64,000 nt of DNA from CAYRMV01 sp964425255 (GCA_964425255.1 CAYRMV010000002.1:1-64000); one strand, 5' to 3'. Counted from the stretch's first letter, positions 24,523-33,822 are shown. Made by a program: numbers and translations. The notes: generated by a model from the sequence alone, not told the origin.

Positions 24523-25221
24523 ATGAACGAATTAAAAACGAGCATCATCGGTCAACTCGTTGCCGAGCATCCGGACGTCGCGAAGGTTTTTTCCAACTAC
24601 CAAATCGATTTCTGCTGCCAAGGAAATAGACCGTTGTCGGAGGTGCTAACGCCGGAAAACGAACGTCAACTGCTGGCAGAGCTCCAAGTGGCGATGAAAT
24701 CCGAGCAGCAAACGACGATGGACTTTCGCGACTGGCCCTTGGATCTATTGGTGGACTACATTGTAAAGAAACATCACCGGTATGTCGAGGAACGCTCGCA
24801 GGAAATCAAGGCATCTCTGGCCAAAATCGTTGCTGTGCACGGAGCTAAACACCCCGAATTGATTGAGCTTGAGCGCTTGTTTTTGCAGTCGGCGGGTGAC
24901 TTAGCGGTACACATGAAAAAGGAGGAATTGGTCTTGTTCCCGTACATCCAGCGAATGCTTGGAAAGAAGGAAGCAACCCATGGTTTTGTGGAACATCCCA
25001 TCGCCGCGATGCACGATGACCACAACCAGGAGGGCGAGCGTTTCCGGGCAATGTCTGTGCTCACCAATGGGTATCGAGCACCAGCGGATGCTTGTACGAC
25101 GTACCTGCTTACCTTCCAGCGCTTGGCAGAGTTTGAACGCGATTTACACATGCATATTCACTTGGAAAACAATATCCTCTTTCCGCGTGCGCTTGCTCTC
25201 GAAACGTCGCTTCGAAGCTAA
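24523..25221 (+). CDS. iron-sulfur cluster repair di-iron protein (RIC/ScdA/YtfE family)
   Basis: This 232-residue haemerythrin-like protein repairs Fe-S clusters damaged by NO or peroxide. The N-terminal ScdA domain is GQLVAEHPDVAKVFSNYQID followed by FCC at 30-32. The di-iron site is spread over KKHHRYVEE, HMKKEELVLFP, HDDHNQEGE and HMHIHLENNILFPR. I choose the ATG at 24523 (MNELKTSIIGQLV); an in-frame ATG at 24484 adds 13 residues unlike the family. It is the last gene of the operon with the globin, and is followed by a GC-rich non-coding tract with a short hairpin (ggacg/cgtcc near 25265) but no clear T run. Confidence 0.93.
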   Translation: MNELKTSIIGQLVAEHPDVAKVFSNYQIDFCCQGNRPLSEVLTPENERQLLAELQVAMKSEQQTTMDFRDWPLDLLVDYIVKKHHRYVEERSQEIKASLAKIVAVHGAKHPELIELERLFLQSAGDLAVHMKKEELVLFPYIQRMLGKKEATHGFVEHPIAAMHDDHNQEGERFRAMSVLTNGYRAPADACTTYLLTFQRLAEFERDLHMHIHLENNILFPRALALETSLRS

Positions 25222-25364
25222 GAGACATTTCCGATAGGCGGGTGCAGGGAGTTTTGGTGAGGGAGGACGTTCAGTGCGTCCGCTCATCCCACTCCAATTA
25301 CCATTCATACTTTTTTGAGTAGGATGAAAACGATACATTTTCAATATTTGGAAAAAACTACGAA

Positions 25365-26681
25365 ATGAAAACTGTACTCTCTGCACTTGTTTTTACTTCT
25401 TCAATCTTTGCTTTTGGTCAGCAAGTTCACCGCTGTTTATCCAAAGAGGCGATTGAATATCAAAATCAATTAACACCTGGTTTCTCCGATCAGGTGAATC
25501 AACAATTTCAATTAGCAAAACAATGGGCTTCCGGTCAAATTATGAAATCGGATGCTGAATATGTGATTCCTGTTGTTGTTCATGTTGTTTACAATACAGC
25601 CAATCAAAACCTAGCGGATTCGGTTATTTTAGATCAACTTAAAGTCTTGAATGAAGATTTTGGACGATTGAATGCGGATACCGTAAATTTACGCACCGAT
25701 TTTCATCCCATTGCTGGAAATCCAAAAATCCATTTTCGCTTAGCAACCATTGACCCAAGTGGAAATCCAACTACTGGAATTACCCGCACACAAACAGCGA
25801 CAGCTAGTTTTGGAAGTTTTGCCATTTTCGGTGGAAGTTTCACCGATTTAGAAAAAGTGAAATCAACAGCGAATGGTGGACATGATCCATGGGATCAAAC
25901 ACGTTATTTGAATATTTGGGTGTGTAACATGTCAATCAATATTTTGGGTCAAGAATCAACGTCTCTGTTGGGATATGCAACGCCACCAGCTGGTTTGCCG
26001 AATTGGCCAGCGGGTTCAACGCCGAATTTGAGTGATGGAGTGGTGATCCAATATCAATGTTTTGGTAGAAATAATCCAAATCCACTAGATGTCGGAACAG
26101 GTCAGCCCATGGTTGTTCGTGGAAGAACAGTTACCCATGAAGTGGGGCATTACCTCGGTTTGCGTCACATTTGGGGAGATGGAGATTGCACGCAAGAAGA
26201 TGGAATTGATGACACTCCGAATGCGGATGATCAATCCGATTTTGATTGTAATATCACGAAAAATACCTGTGTAGACAACATTTTGACTTACGGTGATTTG
26301 CCTGATATGGTTGAAAATTACATGGATTATTCATCAGAAGAATGCCAAAATAGTTTTACCAAAGGACAAGTGGATTTGATACACGGTGTACTGGAAAATC
26401 AACGTTATGATTTGGTACACAACAATCCGGCAAGTGTCTCTGAACTGACTTTTTCAGCATCAGTTTTTCCAAATCCAGTTACCAATCAGTTACTTGTGAA
26501 AACAGATCAACCGTTAAATAAAGTGATTTTAATGGATGCTCAAGGAAGAAAATTAAACGAATTTAATCATGTTCACCATCAACTACAGATTGATTTTGCT
26601 GTGTTTGATTCAGGTTTGTACTTGCTTTTATTGGAAGCAGACAATGGGTCATCTCAATTAAAACGCATTAACAAGATGTAA
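25365..26681 (+). CDS. secreted M43-family zinc metalloprotease with T9SS sorting domain
   Basis: This 438-residue pappalysin-like protease has a signal peptide (MKTVLSALVFTSSIFAFGQQ), the N-terminal family strand YVIPVVVHVVYN, and the extended zinc motif THEVGHYLGLRHIWGDG (HExxHxxGxxH). Downstream VENYMDYSSEECQNSFTKGQ contains the Met-turn Met. The end, from SVFPNPVTNQLLVKTDQ, is a type A T9SS sorting domain, so the enzyme is exported across the outer membrane. The substrate is unknown. No paralogue is seen in the window. A clear terminator follows. Confidence 0.93.
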   Translation: MKTVLSALVFTSSIFAFGQQVHRCLSKEAIEYQNQLTPGFSDQVNQQFQLAKQWASGQIMKSDAEYVIPVVVHVVYNTANQNLADSVILDQLKVLNEDFGRLNADTVNLRTDFHPIAGNPKIHFRLATIDPSGNPTTGITRTQTATASFGSFAIFGGSFTDLEKVKSTANGGHDPWDQTRYLNIWVCNMSINILGQESTSLLGYATPPAGLPNWPAGSTPNLSDGVVIQYQCFGRNNPNPLDVGTGQPMVVRGRTVTHEVGHYLGLRHIWGDGDCTQEDGIDDTPNADDQSDFDCNITKNTCVDNILTYGDLPDMVENYMDYSSEECQNSFTKGQVDLIHGVLENQRYDLVHNNPASVSELTFSASVFPNPVTNQLLVKTDQPLNKVILMDAQGRKLNEFNHVHHQLQIDFAVFDSGLYLLLLEADNGSSQLKRINKM

Positions 26682-26705
26682 ACTACTACTACACATTTAA
26701 GATGG

Positions 26706-26736
26706 AAAAACGTCTCTCATTATCGGGAGGCGTTTT
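26706..26736 (+). terminator. rho-independent terminator of the M43 protease gene
   Basis: Stem aaaacgtctc / gggaggcgtttt (one G-U pair) followed by TTTATTTG. Confidence 0.85.
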
Positions 26737-26756
26737 TATTTGTCCTATTTTTACTT

Positions 26757-26790
26757 TTTTGCAAAATTGATATATATTTGCAAAATTAAT
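26757..26790 (+). promoter_or_regulatory. tandem TTTGCAAA operators overlapping the -7 box of the InsA-like gene
   Basis: TTTGCAAAATTGAT at 26758-26771 and TTTGCAAAATTAAT at 26777-26790 repeat with a 19-bp period, nearly two helical turns. The -7 box TATATTTG at 26773-26780 overlaps the second copy. TTTGCAAA resembles the core reported for RamB of Corynebacterium, whose family is represented here by the regulator at 36087. Confidence 0.55.
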
Positions 26791-26799
26791 GTCTTTTTT

Positions 26800-27222
26800 A
26801 TGCGATTCAACAAAAAATGTCCAAAATGCGGCTCTGAAAGTGTTGTCAAAAGTGGGGTTGTTGCCGACAGACAACGCTATCGTTGTAAACAATGTTCGTA
26901 CCATTTTTCCGTTGATAAATTAGGGAAAGAGATTGATAATTATTTTGTTGTGAAAGCATTACAACTTTATTTAGAAGGGGTTAGTTTTAGAGAAATCGAA
27001 CGGATCCTTGGAGTTAGTCATGTTACGGTTTCCAATTGGGTTAAAAAACACGGAATTCAACGTCCTATAAACACAACCTATCACCCAAGTTACCGAATTT
27101 TGACGCAATCCGAGTTACTTGAATACTTCTCAAACAAAGAGAATACAATTGGTAAAGGAATGATTTTGACAGAAGTAGGGGATAAATTTATGCTTATTAA
27201 GTGGGATCGTTTTAAAGAATAA
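26800..27222 (+). CDS. InsA-like zinc-ribbon/helix-turn-helix DNA-binding protein (domesticated transposase part)
   Basis: This 140-residue protein has an N-terminal zinc ribbon with two CxxC pairs (KKCPKCGSES and YRCKQCSYHF) followed by an InsA-type helix-turn-helix (LYLEGVSFREIERILGVSHV then TVSNWVKK). This is the layout of the IS1 InsA DNA-binding subunit. No catalytic InsB part follows; instead there is a unique 45-residue tail and an unrelated porin gene. No inverted repeats flank it. It therefore looks like a repurposed regulator, probably of the transport operon downstream. The start is the ATG at 26800 (MRFNKKCPKCG); residues from upstream in the frame overlap the promoter. Confidence 0.78.
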   Translation: MRFNKKCPKCGSESVVKSGVVADRQRYRCKQCSYHFSVDKLGKEIDNYFVVKALQLYLEGVSFREIERILGVSHVTVSNWVKKHGIQRPINTTYHPSYRILTQSELLEYFSNKENTIGKGMILTEVGDKFMLIKWDRFKE

Positions 27223-27320
27223 CGATATACTTAACAAAAATATACATAGCTTTTTGTTGTTTTAGGGTTTTTTCATCACTTAGCCCAAACGAAAACACCA
27301 AAAACGAAAAACAAAACGCT

Positions 27321-28646
27321 ATGAAAACGAGATTAATACATCTTCTTGTTTGTATGACTGGATTAAGTTTCCATCAGTACAGTCAAGCGCAAGGTTATCC
27401 CAACTACGACATTGGATTAAAAGTGAAATTGAGCGAAGATGGTTCCCGCTATTTTCGTATGATTAATTGGCATCAGGTCTGGCTTCGCGCCAATGAAAAC
27501 AATACAGGAAGTACGATGTCCGGTGAAAGTCAATCTACTTCGTATGATATCAGTCTTCGCAGATCTCGCTTTTTGACGTATGCCCAACTTTCTGATAAAT
27601 TTCTAATCTTAACCCACTTTGGAATCAACAATCAAAGTGCTGTGAGTGGAGGTTTGAATGCAGCAAACGGAAAAAAACCTCAACTTTTTATGCACGATGT
27701 CTATTTGGATTATAAAATTTATAAATCTTACTTAAATATCGGTGCTGGTTTGCACTATTGGAATGGTATTTCGCGAATTACTAGTGCTTCAACACTCAAC
27801 TTTATGACCATCGATGCCCCGATTTTTAACTGGGCAAACATTGATAAATCCGATCAGTTTGCTCGCTATTTAGGTGTTTTCGCTAAAGGTCAGATTGGAA
27901 AAATCGATTACCGTCTTTCGATGAATGATCCTTTTCAAGCCAATGAAACCATGGCTATTGCAACCAATATTTCTGATTACAATCCAAAAGCGACCAACTT
28001 TAATTATGCGGGTTATGCATTTTATCAGTTTTTTGATAAAGAAAGTAACTTATTGCCTTTCTTAGTTGGAACCTATTTGGGATCTAAAAAAGTATTAAAT
28101 GTTGGATTTGGTTTTCAACACCAAAAAGATGCCATGTGGTATCGTTCTCAATCTGGAGACACCTTGAATCACAACCAAACACTTCTTTCTGCGGATGTTT
28201 TTTTGGATTTGCCTCTTAGCAAAGAACGGAAAGATGCTGTTACGTTTTATGGAGTATATTATAGTTACGATTTCGGGCCGAATTATTTGCGGACAATCGG
28301 AATCTTGAATCCAGTTACCGGTGGAGGTACTCATCGTGGAAATGCGGTGCCAACCATCGGTACAGGTTCAATTACCTATGGGCAATTAGGATATTTACTT
28401 CCCGATTTTACAAAGAAAATGCGTATTCAACCCTATATAGCTCATTCCTATTCTCGCTTTAGTGGATACCGAAATGCGGCTGACGAAATCGTACCAATTC
28501 ATGTTACGGATGCTGGAATTAATTTTTATCTAGCAGGACATCATTCTAAATGGACAATCAACTACCGAAATAGACCAGATGCAACAAATCCAAATGAGTT
28601 GAAAAACCGAAGTGAATTGACACTTCAATGGATGATTTATTTATAA
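27321..28646 (+). CDS. outer-membrane porin-like beta-barrel protein
   Basis: This 441-residue protein has a signal peptide ending SQAQG near residue 25. The rest alternates short amphipathic strands with aromatic girdle residues (YFRMINWHQVWLRA, RRSRFLTYAQLS, YLNIGAGLHYWNGISR, LNVGFGFQHQKDAMWYRS, TINYRNRP) and ends SELTLQWMIYL, a strand with a C-terminal hydrophobic residue, as in outer-membrane barrels. It resembles phosphate-selective-type porins of Bacteroidota. It lies 30 nt upstream of an MFS transporter, so it probably brings the same solute across the outer membrane. Confidence 0.75.
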   Translation: MKTRLIHLLVCMTGLSFHQYSQAQGYPNYDIGLKVKLSEDGSRYFRMINWHQVWLRANENNTGSTMSGESQSTSYDISLRRSRFLTYAQLSDKFLILTHFGINNQSAVSGGLNAANGKKPQLFMHDVYLDYKIYKSYLNIGAGLHYWNGISRITSASTLNFMTIDAPIFNWANIDKSDQFARYLGVFAKGQIGKIDYRLSMNDPFQANETMAIATNISDYNPKATNFNYAGYAFYQFFDKESNLLPFLVGTYLGSKKVLNVGFGFQHQKDAMWYRSQSGDTLNHNQTLLSADVFLDLPLSKERKDAVTFYGVYYSYDFGPNYLRTIGILNPVTGGGTHRGNAVPTIGTGSITYGQLGYLLPDFTKKMRIQPYIAHSYSRFSGYRNAADEIVPIHVTDAGINFYLAGHHSKWTINYRNRPDATNPNELKNRSELTLQWMIYL

Positions 28647-28676
28647 ACAAGCTAAAATCAAAAATAAAACAACACT

Positions 28677-30191
28677 ATGAGTACAGAAGCTAAAAACAAT
28701 GTTGTAAAAGTAATCGGTGCTTCCTCCTTGGGAACGTTGATCGAATGGTATGACTTTTACATTTTCGGAAGTTTAGCAACCATTATTGGTTCTAAGTTAT
28801 TCCCATCGGATGCAGGTGCTTCCGCATTAATTAACACCCTGGCGATTTTCGCTGCAGGATTTATTGTCCGTCCTTTCGGAGCCTTGGTATTTGGCCGTTT
28901 AGGAGATTTAATTGGTCGTAAGTATACTTTCTTACTTACTCTTGTATTAATGGGTGGATCAACCTTTTTAATCGGATTGATTCCTTCGTATGAAACCATT
29001 GGTTATGCTGCTCCCATTTTAGTTTTAATTCTTCGTTTGGTACAAGGTTTAGCTTTAGGGGGAGAATATGGTGGTGCGGCTACGTATGTAGCAGAACATG
29101 CTCCTCATGGTAAACGCGGTTTTTTCACCAGTTGGATTCAAACTACTGCTACACTTGGTCTTTTTATTTCTTTAGGTGTCATTGTAATGACCAAAAACTT
29201 GCTTGGTAATGAAACTTTCTCAGATTGGGGCTGGAGAATTCCATTTTTGGTTTCGATCTTACTCGTGGTTGTTTCCATCTACATTCGAATGAAAATGCAT
29301 GAATCACCTGAGTTTACCAAATTGAAATCAGAAGGAAAAGTGTCTAAAAATCCGTTGCGTGATAGCTTTAGCAAAAAAGCAAATTTCAAAATGGTGTTAT
29401 TGGCATTATTTGGTGCTGCAATGGGTCAGGGAGTGATTTGGTATACAGGACAATTTTATGCGCAATCATTTATAGAAAATACCTGTAAAGTCGATTTCAA
29501 TGATTCGCGTTATATTTTACTTTGGGCAATTGCATTTGGGACACCATTCTTTGTTGTTTTCGGCGCTTTGAGTGATAAAATTGGACGTAAATGGATCATG
29601 ATGACGGGAATGCTGTTAGGGGTTTTACTTTACAGACCGATTTATCAAAACTTTTTGGATAGTACAGATTTTGCTAAGTTTGAAAAAACGGAGTTAAAAT
29701 CGACTGGAGAAACAGAAATAGTGAAAGGATTAGCTGCAAATGGTAAAGACTCTGTGATTACGGAAACTACCTTAAAAACCTTAAACAGTGGTGCAACTTA
29801 CAAAGAAGTGAAAACAACTACATTTTCTGCTGATAATTCCGTTGCTCCTATCGAAACCATTGTGTTGAAAGATAAAACCTTGGATCAAGGAACTTTTTGG
29901 AAATTTGTGTTTTTAGTCTTTTTCCAAATCATTTTGGTAACGATGGTCTATGGTCCAATCGCTGCTTTCTTAGTGGAATTATTCCCAACCAAAATCCGTT
30001 ATACTTCCATGTCTTTACCATATCACATCGGGAATGGTGTTTTTGGAGGCTTAGTACCTTTTATTTCTACATTAATTATTAGTTATCCAGGCACGACACC
30101 ATTGTCAGGACTTTGGTATCCAATTGGTATTGCTGCCATTTGTTTCATCATTGGTTCGGTTTATTTGAGTGCAAATACTCACAAAAGATAA
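28677..30191 (+). CDS. MFS transporter, metabolite:H+ symporter type
   Basis: This 504-residue inner-membrane transporter shows MHS-family hallmarks: GTLIEWYDFYIFGSLA in helix 1, RPFGALVFGRLGDLIGRKYTF between helices 2 and 3, and LALGGEYGGAATYVAEHAP in helices 4-5. Relatives carry proline, betaine, citrate, ketoglutarate or shikimate. A soluble loop of about 80 residues (about 330-405, TDFAKFEKTELKSTGETE to DKTLDQGTF) interrupts the C-terminal half and is probably periplasmic. It lies between a porin gene and two small membrane-protein genes. With acetyl-CoA synthetase downstream, a small carboxylate is a reasonable guess for the substrate. Confidence 0.9.
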   Translation: MSTEAKNNVVKVIGASSLGTLIEWYDFYIFGSLATIIGSKLFPSDAGASALINTLAIFAAGFIVRPFGALVFGRLGDLIGRKYTFLLTLVLMGGSTFLIGLIPSYETIGYAAPILVLILRLVQGLALGGEYGGAATYVAEHAPHGKRGFFTSWIQTTATLGLFISLGVIVMTKNLLGNETFSDWGWRIPFLVSILLVVVSIYIRMKMHESPEFTKLKSEGKVSKNPLRDSFSKKANFKMVLLALFGAAMGQGVIWYTGQFYAQSFIENTCKVDFNDSRYILLWAIAFGTPFFVVFGALSDKIGRKWIMMTGMLLGVLLYRPIYQNFLDSTDFAKFEKTELKSTGETEIVKGLAANGKDSVITETTLKTLNSGATYKEVKTTTFSADNSVAPIETIVLKDKTLDQGTFWKFVFLVFFQIILVTMVYGPIAAFLVELFPTKIRYTSMSLPYHIGNGVFGGLVPFISTLIISYPGTTPLSGLWYPIGIAAICFIIGSVYLSANTHKR

Positions 30192-30220
30192 GATTGATTT
30201 TAGTTAAAAAAAATTGAAAT

Positions 30221-30472
30221 ATGAAAGCAATTAGAATGATATTAGGAATTATTTGGATCGTGGTTGCACCAACTTCAGTGGTATTACTAACCATGCAAAT
30301 GATTGAAAAAATAGCGCAAGCTCCAGCAGGAACAGAACGCTTAAATACGTCCTTACAATGGGGAATTATCCTCTTTATTTTTATTCCCGTAGCACTCGGT
30401 CTACTCCGTTTTGGTATGTATTCGGTGAAAGGGGAGTATGAAAATATTGAAGATTTGGAAGAAGAGGATTAA
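30221..30472 (+). CDS. small two-helix membrane protein (DUF6814-like)
   Basis: This 83-residue protein has two membrane segments (MILGIIWIVVAPTSVVLLTM and WGIILFIFIPVALGLLRFGMY) and an acidic tail (EYENIEDLEEED). Similar small proteins follow MHS-type transporters in Bacteroidota, from memory, and may help assemble or regulate them. It starts 29 nt after the transporter gene and is followed by a terminator-like hairpin. Confidence 0.75.
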   Translation: MKAIRMILGIIWIVVAPTSVVLLTMQMIEKIAQAPAGTERLNTSLQWGIILFIFIPVALGLLRFGMYSVKGEYENIEDLEEED

Positions 30473-30493
30473 GGAAAAATTAATTGTATATTT

Positions 30494-30532
30494 GAATGAG
30501 GCTGTTTGCTAAAAAAAGAAATAGCCTCATTC
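30494..30532 (+). terminator. hairpin between the transporter genes and the sensor kinase genes
   Basis: A perfect 10-bp stem gaatgaggct / agcctcattc with a 19-nt A-rich loop, followed by TCGTTTCTTTCG. It may end or attenuate the porin-MFS transcript. A TAnnTTTG match (TATATTTG, 30487-30494) overlaps its left edge. Confidence 0.6.
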
Positions 30533-30565
30533 TCGTTTCTTTCGTTGTCAGATAAAGAATTAAAA

Positions 30566-30757
30566 ATGAATAAGAAAAAACATACGACTTTATATCTTTT
30601 TTTGGGAATTTTGTCTCTTGTGATGATCAACTATCCAATGTTGGCTTATTTCAAAGATATTCAAGTTGCAGGTTTTCCTTTTGTTTTGATTTATTTGTGT
30701 CTAATCGCTTTACTAATTTCACTTTCTGGGTACTTCCTTTACAAGAAAGATAAATAA
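30566..30757 (+). CDS. small two-helix membrane protein before the sensor kinase
   Basis: This 63-residue protein starts at the ATG at 30566 (MNKKKHTTLYLFLGIL) and has two membrane segments ending KKDK. It ends 7 nt before the symporter-kinase gene. Small partners of this kind precede sodium:solute symporters in other bacteria, so it may be a subunit for the symporter half of the kinase. The name cannot be fixed from sequence. Confidence 0.65.
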   Translation: MNKKKHTTLYLFLGILSLVMINYPMLAYFKDIQVAGFPFVLIYLCLIALLISLSGYFLYKKDK

Positions 30758-30764
30758 GAAACGT

Positions 30765-33446
30765 ATGTTTGGTGGATCGATTTTTATAGCATTAATCTTG
30801 TATTTAGCATTGCTTTTTGGAATTGCTTATAAGATCGATTTATCCAAAAAATGGCGAAAACGAATTGGAAGCAGTGCTCCGATTTATGCACTCACATTAG
30901 CTGTTTATTGTTCTGCTTGGACTTTTTTTGGAAGTGTTGGCGCTGCCTCTACGTATAGTATCGAGTTTTTAACCATTTATCTAGGTCCGATCGTTGCTAC
31001 TCCTTTTCTGTGGATTGTTTACCGAAAAATTATTCGTATTTCTCGTGCACAAGGGATTTCATCCATGGCTGATTTTATTTCAACACGCTACAACAAAAGT
31101 ATCTTTCTAAATCGCTTGGTTACCGTTTTACTCCTTGTTGGTATTATTCCCTATATTGCTTTGCAAATTACGGGTATTGAACGGGGTGTGGAAACATGCA
31201 TTTCGTGGGACAGCAAAACAGTTACACGAACTTTGTTTGGTGGTTATGTTGATATTGCACTTGTTATTTCAGTCGGTTTAGGCTTGTTTTTAGTCTTATT
31301 CACAACACGACATTTACAAGAACATTCACGAGATAAAGGCTTGATAGGTGCAATTGCATTTGAGTCGATTGTGAAACTCGTCGTTTTCATTGTTTTTGGA
31401 ATTTACATTTGTTATTATATCTTTTCTGATCAAAGTGAAGTTTATCAATTATTACCAGAAAAGGGACTAAAAATAAACGAAGCGGATAGTTATTCACAGT
31501 GGTTTGGAATGATGATTCTCTCCGGATTAGCTTTCTTTTTCCTGCCAAGACAATTTGAAGTGGGCGTTTTTTCCATCCAAAATGAAGACCAACTGAAAAA
31601 AGCCATTTGGATGTTTCCTTTGTATTTGGTCTTGATTAATTTGTTTGTTATTCCGATTGCTATTGCAGGAAATCATTTTTTTGCTGGTACAAACATCAAC
31701 AAAGATACCTATATGTTGGCTTTGCCATTGATGCATAATCATGGTTGGATGGCCTTGTTGGTTTTACTCGGTGGTTTTTCCGCTGCAAGTGGAATGATTA
31801 TCGTTTCAACGCACGCCATCAGTAAAATGGTTGCTAATTCGATTCTAATTCCATCTTTTATCGATCGTCCATTTGTTTTAAAACGGTTTAAAGGGAAAGA
31901 CCATAAAATTCCCGTTTTTTTCCGTCGAATCAGTATTTTATTGGTTTTGTTGGCAGCTTATTTTTACTACAAATTTGTCGCAATCGAATATTCATTGATT
32001 TCCATCGGGTTGGTTTCTTTCATTGCTGTTGCACAGTTTTCGCCAGCCATTTTAGGCGGAATTTTTTGGCGACATGGAAACGAACGGGGGGTCATTGCAG
32101 GAATTTTTGGTGGGTTTTTAATTTGGTTTTTCTTTTTAGTCCTTCCAACTTTGTTCGGAAACCAATTGTCCAATGATTACATGTATTTTGTCTCTCAATC
32201 CATTGATTCCAATCCGGGATCGGTGATAACTTCCGTGTTTTTCTGGTCCATGTTTGTCAATTTATCGCTTTATATTTCGGTGTCTCTGTTCACGAAACAA
32301 AGTCACTTGGAGCGAAATCAAGCAGAAATTTTTGTCCATATTTATAATTATTCTGAAACTATTGACTCACGTGTAGTTTGGAAAGGACGTGTGATGCTTA
32401 TGGATATTCAATCACTTTTAGGTCGTTTTTTAGGAGAACAAAGAGCCAAATACGAATTGATCACCTTTGCAGAAAAAAATAAAATTAATCTGAATGAAGA
32501 AGGGGAATTGAATGATCCTAGATTGGTTCACCACGTGGAAAAATTATTAAGCAACATGATTGGTTCGTCCTCAGCACGGATTTTGGTTTCATCTGTTTCA
32601 AAAGAAGATCAACTTTCGATGGAGGATGTAGTAGATATTTTGGAAGAATCTCAAAAGTTAATCCTACTAAACCATGAATTAAACAAAACGTCGCAAGAAT
32701 TAAAGCGGATATCGGAAGCATTGCGATTGGCGAACAAAAAATTGAAAGAAACGGATATGCTCAAAGATGAATTTTTGTATACCGTAACACACGAATTAAG
32801 AACTCCACTCACAAGCATCAAGGCACTTACTGAAATTTTAGCTGAAGACGACGAGGTACCAGATGAAACGCGTAAAGAATTTTTAAATACAATCGAAAAA
32901 GAATCGAATCGGATGACGAGACTGATTTCTCAAGTGTTGGATTTGGAGAATTTTGAATCAGGCAAACATCAGCTTGTGATAGAACAAATCGATTTTCAGG
33001 ATTTACTTCGTGATTGTACAAATGCTATGGAGGAAGTGTTTCGAAAAAATGGAATTCAATTTCATTTGAATATTCAAAACACGATTCCGCCGATTCAGTT
33101 AGATGTCGATCGAATTACACAAGTTGTTCTTAATTTATTAGCAAATGCAGTTAAATATTGTGATCGTGAAAATGGTGAAATTTGGCTGAATGTATATCAA
33201 TTGGATTTTTCAATACAAGTGGATGTATTAGACAATGGTTTGGGTGTTAAACAGGAAATGAATCAAATTATCTTTGAAAAGTTCTTTCAAGCTAAAAATC
33301 AAACCATTCGAAAACCCAAAGGAAGCGGCCTAGGATTGGCGATTTCTAAAAAAATTATACAACTTCATGACGGAAAAATTTGGGTGGAAGAAAACACCCC
33401 CCATGGAGCTAAATTCTCATTTACATTACCTATAAATCAAGGATAA
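30765..33446 (+). CDS. sodium:solute symporter-linked histidine kinase (CbrA-like)
   Basis: This 893-residue protein has about 13 N-terminal membrane helices of the SSS (PutP-like) family up to about residue 490 (for example AVYCSAWTFFGSVGAASTYS and GFSAASGMIIVSTHAISKM). A linker and coiled coil follow (EESQKLILLNHELNKTSQEL), then a histidine kinase: H box VTHELRTPLTSIK with phospho-His at about 676, N box VVLNLLANAVKYC, G1 DNGLGV and G2 GSGLGLAIS. CbrA-type proteins sense solute availability through the transporter domain. The cognate receiver protein starts 1 nt after its stop, followed by acetyl-CoA synthetase, which suggests sensing of acetate or a related substrate. Confidence 0.92.
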   Translation: MFGGSIFIALILYLALLFGIAYKIDLSKKWRKRIGSSAPIYALTLAVYCSAWTFFGSVGAASTYSIEFLTIYLGPIVATPFLWIVYRKIIRISRAQGISSMADFISTRYNKSIFLNRLVTVLLLVGIIPYIALQITGIERGVETCISWDSKTVTRTLFGGYVDIALVISVGLGLFLVLFTTRHLQEHSRDKGLIGAIAFESIVKLVVFIVFGIYICYYIFSDQSEVYQLLPEKGLKINEADSYSQWFGMMILSGLAFFFLPRQFEVGVFSIQNEDQLKKAIWMFPLYLVLINLFVIPIAIAGNHFFAGTNINKDTYMLALPLMHNHGWMALLVLLGGFSAASGMIIVSTHAISKMVANSILIPSFIDRPFVLKRFKGKDHKIPVFFRRISILLVLLAAYFYYKFVAIEYSLISIGLVSFIAVAQFSPAILGGIFWRHGNERGVIAGIFGGFLIWFFFLVLPTLFGNQLSNDYMYFVSQSIDSNPGSVITSVFFWSMFVNLSLYISVSLFTKQSHLERNQAEIFVHIYNYSETIDSRVVWKGRVMLMDIQSLLGRFLGEQRAKYELITFAEKNKINLNEEGELNDPRLVHHVEKLLSNMIGSSSARILVSSVSKEDQLSMEDVVDILEESQKLILLNHELNKTSQELKRISEALRLANKKLKETDMLKDEFLYTVTHELRTPLTSIKALTEILAEDDEVPDETRKEFLNTIEKESNRMTRLISQVLDLENFESGKHQLVIEQIDFQDLLRDCTNAMEEVFRKNGIQFHLNIQNTIPPIQLDVDRITQVVLNLLANAVKYCDRENGEIWLNVYQLDFSIQVDVLDNGLGVKQEMNQIIFEKFFQAKNQTIRKPKGSGLGLAISKKIIQLHDGKIWVEENTPHGAKFSFTLPINQG

Positions 33447-33447
33447 A

Positions 33448-33822
33448 ATGCAGCAGAAAAGTAAAAAAATACTCATTGTAGACGATGAACCAAACATTGT
33501 CCTTTCCCTCGATTATTTGGTTAGAAAAAATGGCTATATTCCTTTCATTGCTCGAAATGGAACAGAAGCATTAATCCTAGCAATGAACGAAAAACCGGAT
33601 TTGGTGCTCTTGGATATTATGATGCCCGATGTGGATGGTTTTGAGGTTTGTCGTCAAATTCGATCCAACTCAGATTTAGCAGATACAAAAATTATTTTCC
33701 TTTCAGCCAAATCACGAAGGGAGGATATTGAACGTGGTTTAGCGGAAGGAGCAAACAGTTATATCACGAAGCCTTTTAGTACGAAACAAATTATGCTCGA
33801 AATAAAAAAATTAATTGAATAA
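33448..33822 (+). CDS. single-domain response regulator
   Basis: This 124-residue CheY-type receiver has acidic pocket residues DDE at 12-14, phospho-acceptor Asp56 (LVLLDIMMPDVDGF), Ser in FLSAKS and Lys in YITKPFS. No output domain is attached. It begins 1 nt after the symporter-kinase gene, so it is the obvious partner. It must act through a protein-protein contact or a further phosphorelay step, since it cannot bind DNA itself. The next gene, acs, starts 17 nt later. Confidence 0.92.
   Translation: MQQKSKKILIVDDEPNIVLSLDYLVRKNGYIPFIARNGTEALILAMNEKPDLVLLDIMMPDVDGFEVCRQIRSNSDLADTKIIFLSAKSRREDIERGLAEGANSYITKPFSTKQIMLEIKKLIE

Noticed and set aside
26800..27222. A complete IS1 or IS1595 element
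   Set aside because: No second ORF with a catalytic domain and no inverted ends were found around it.
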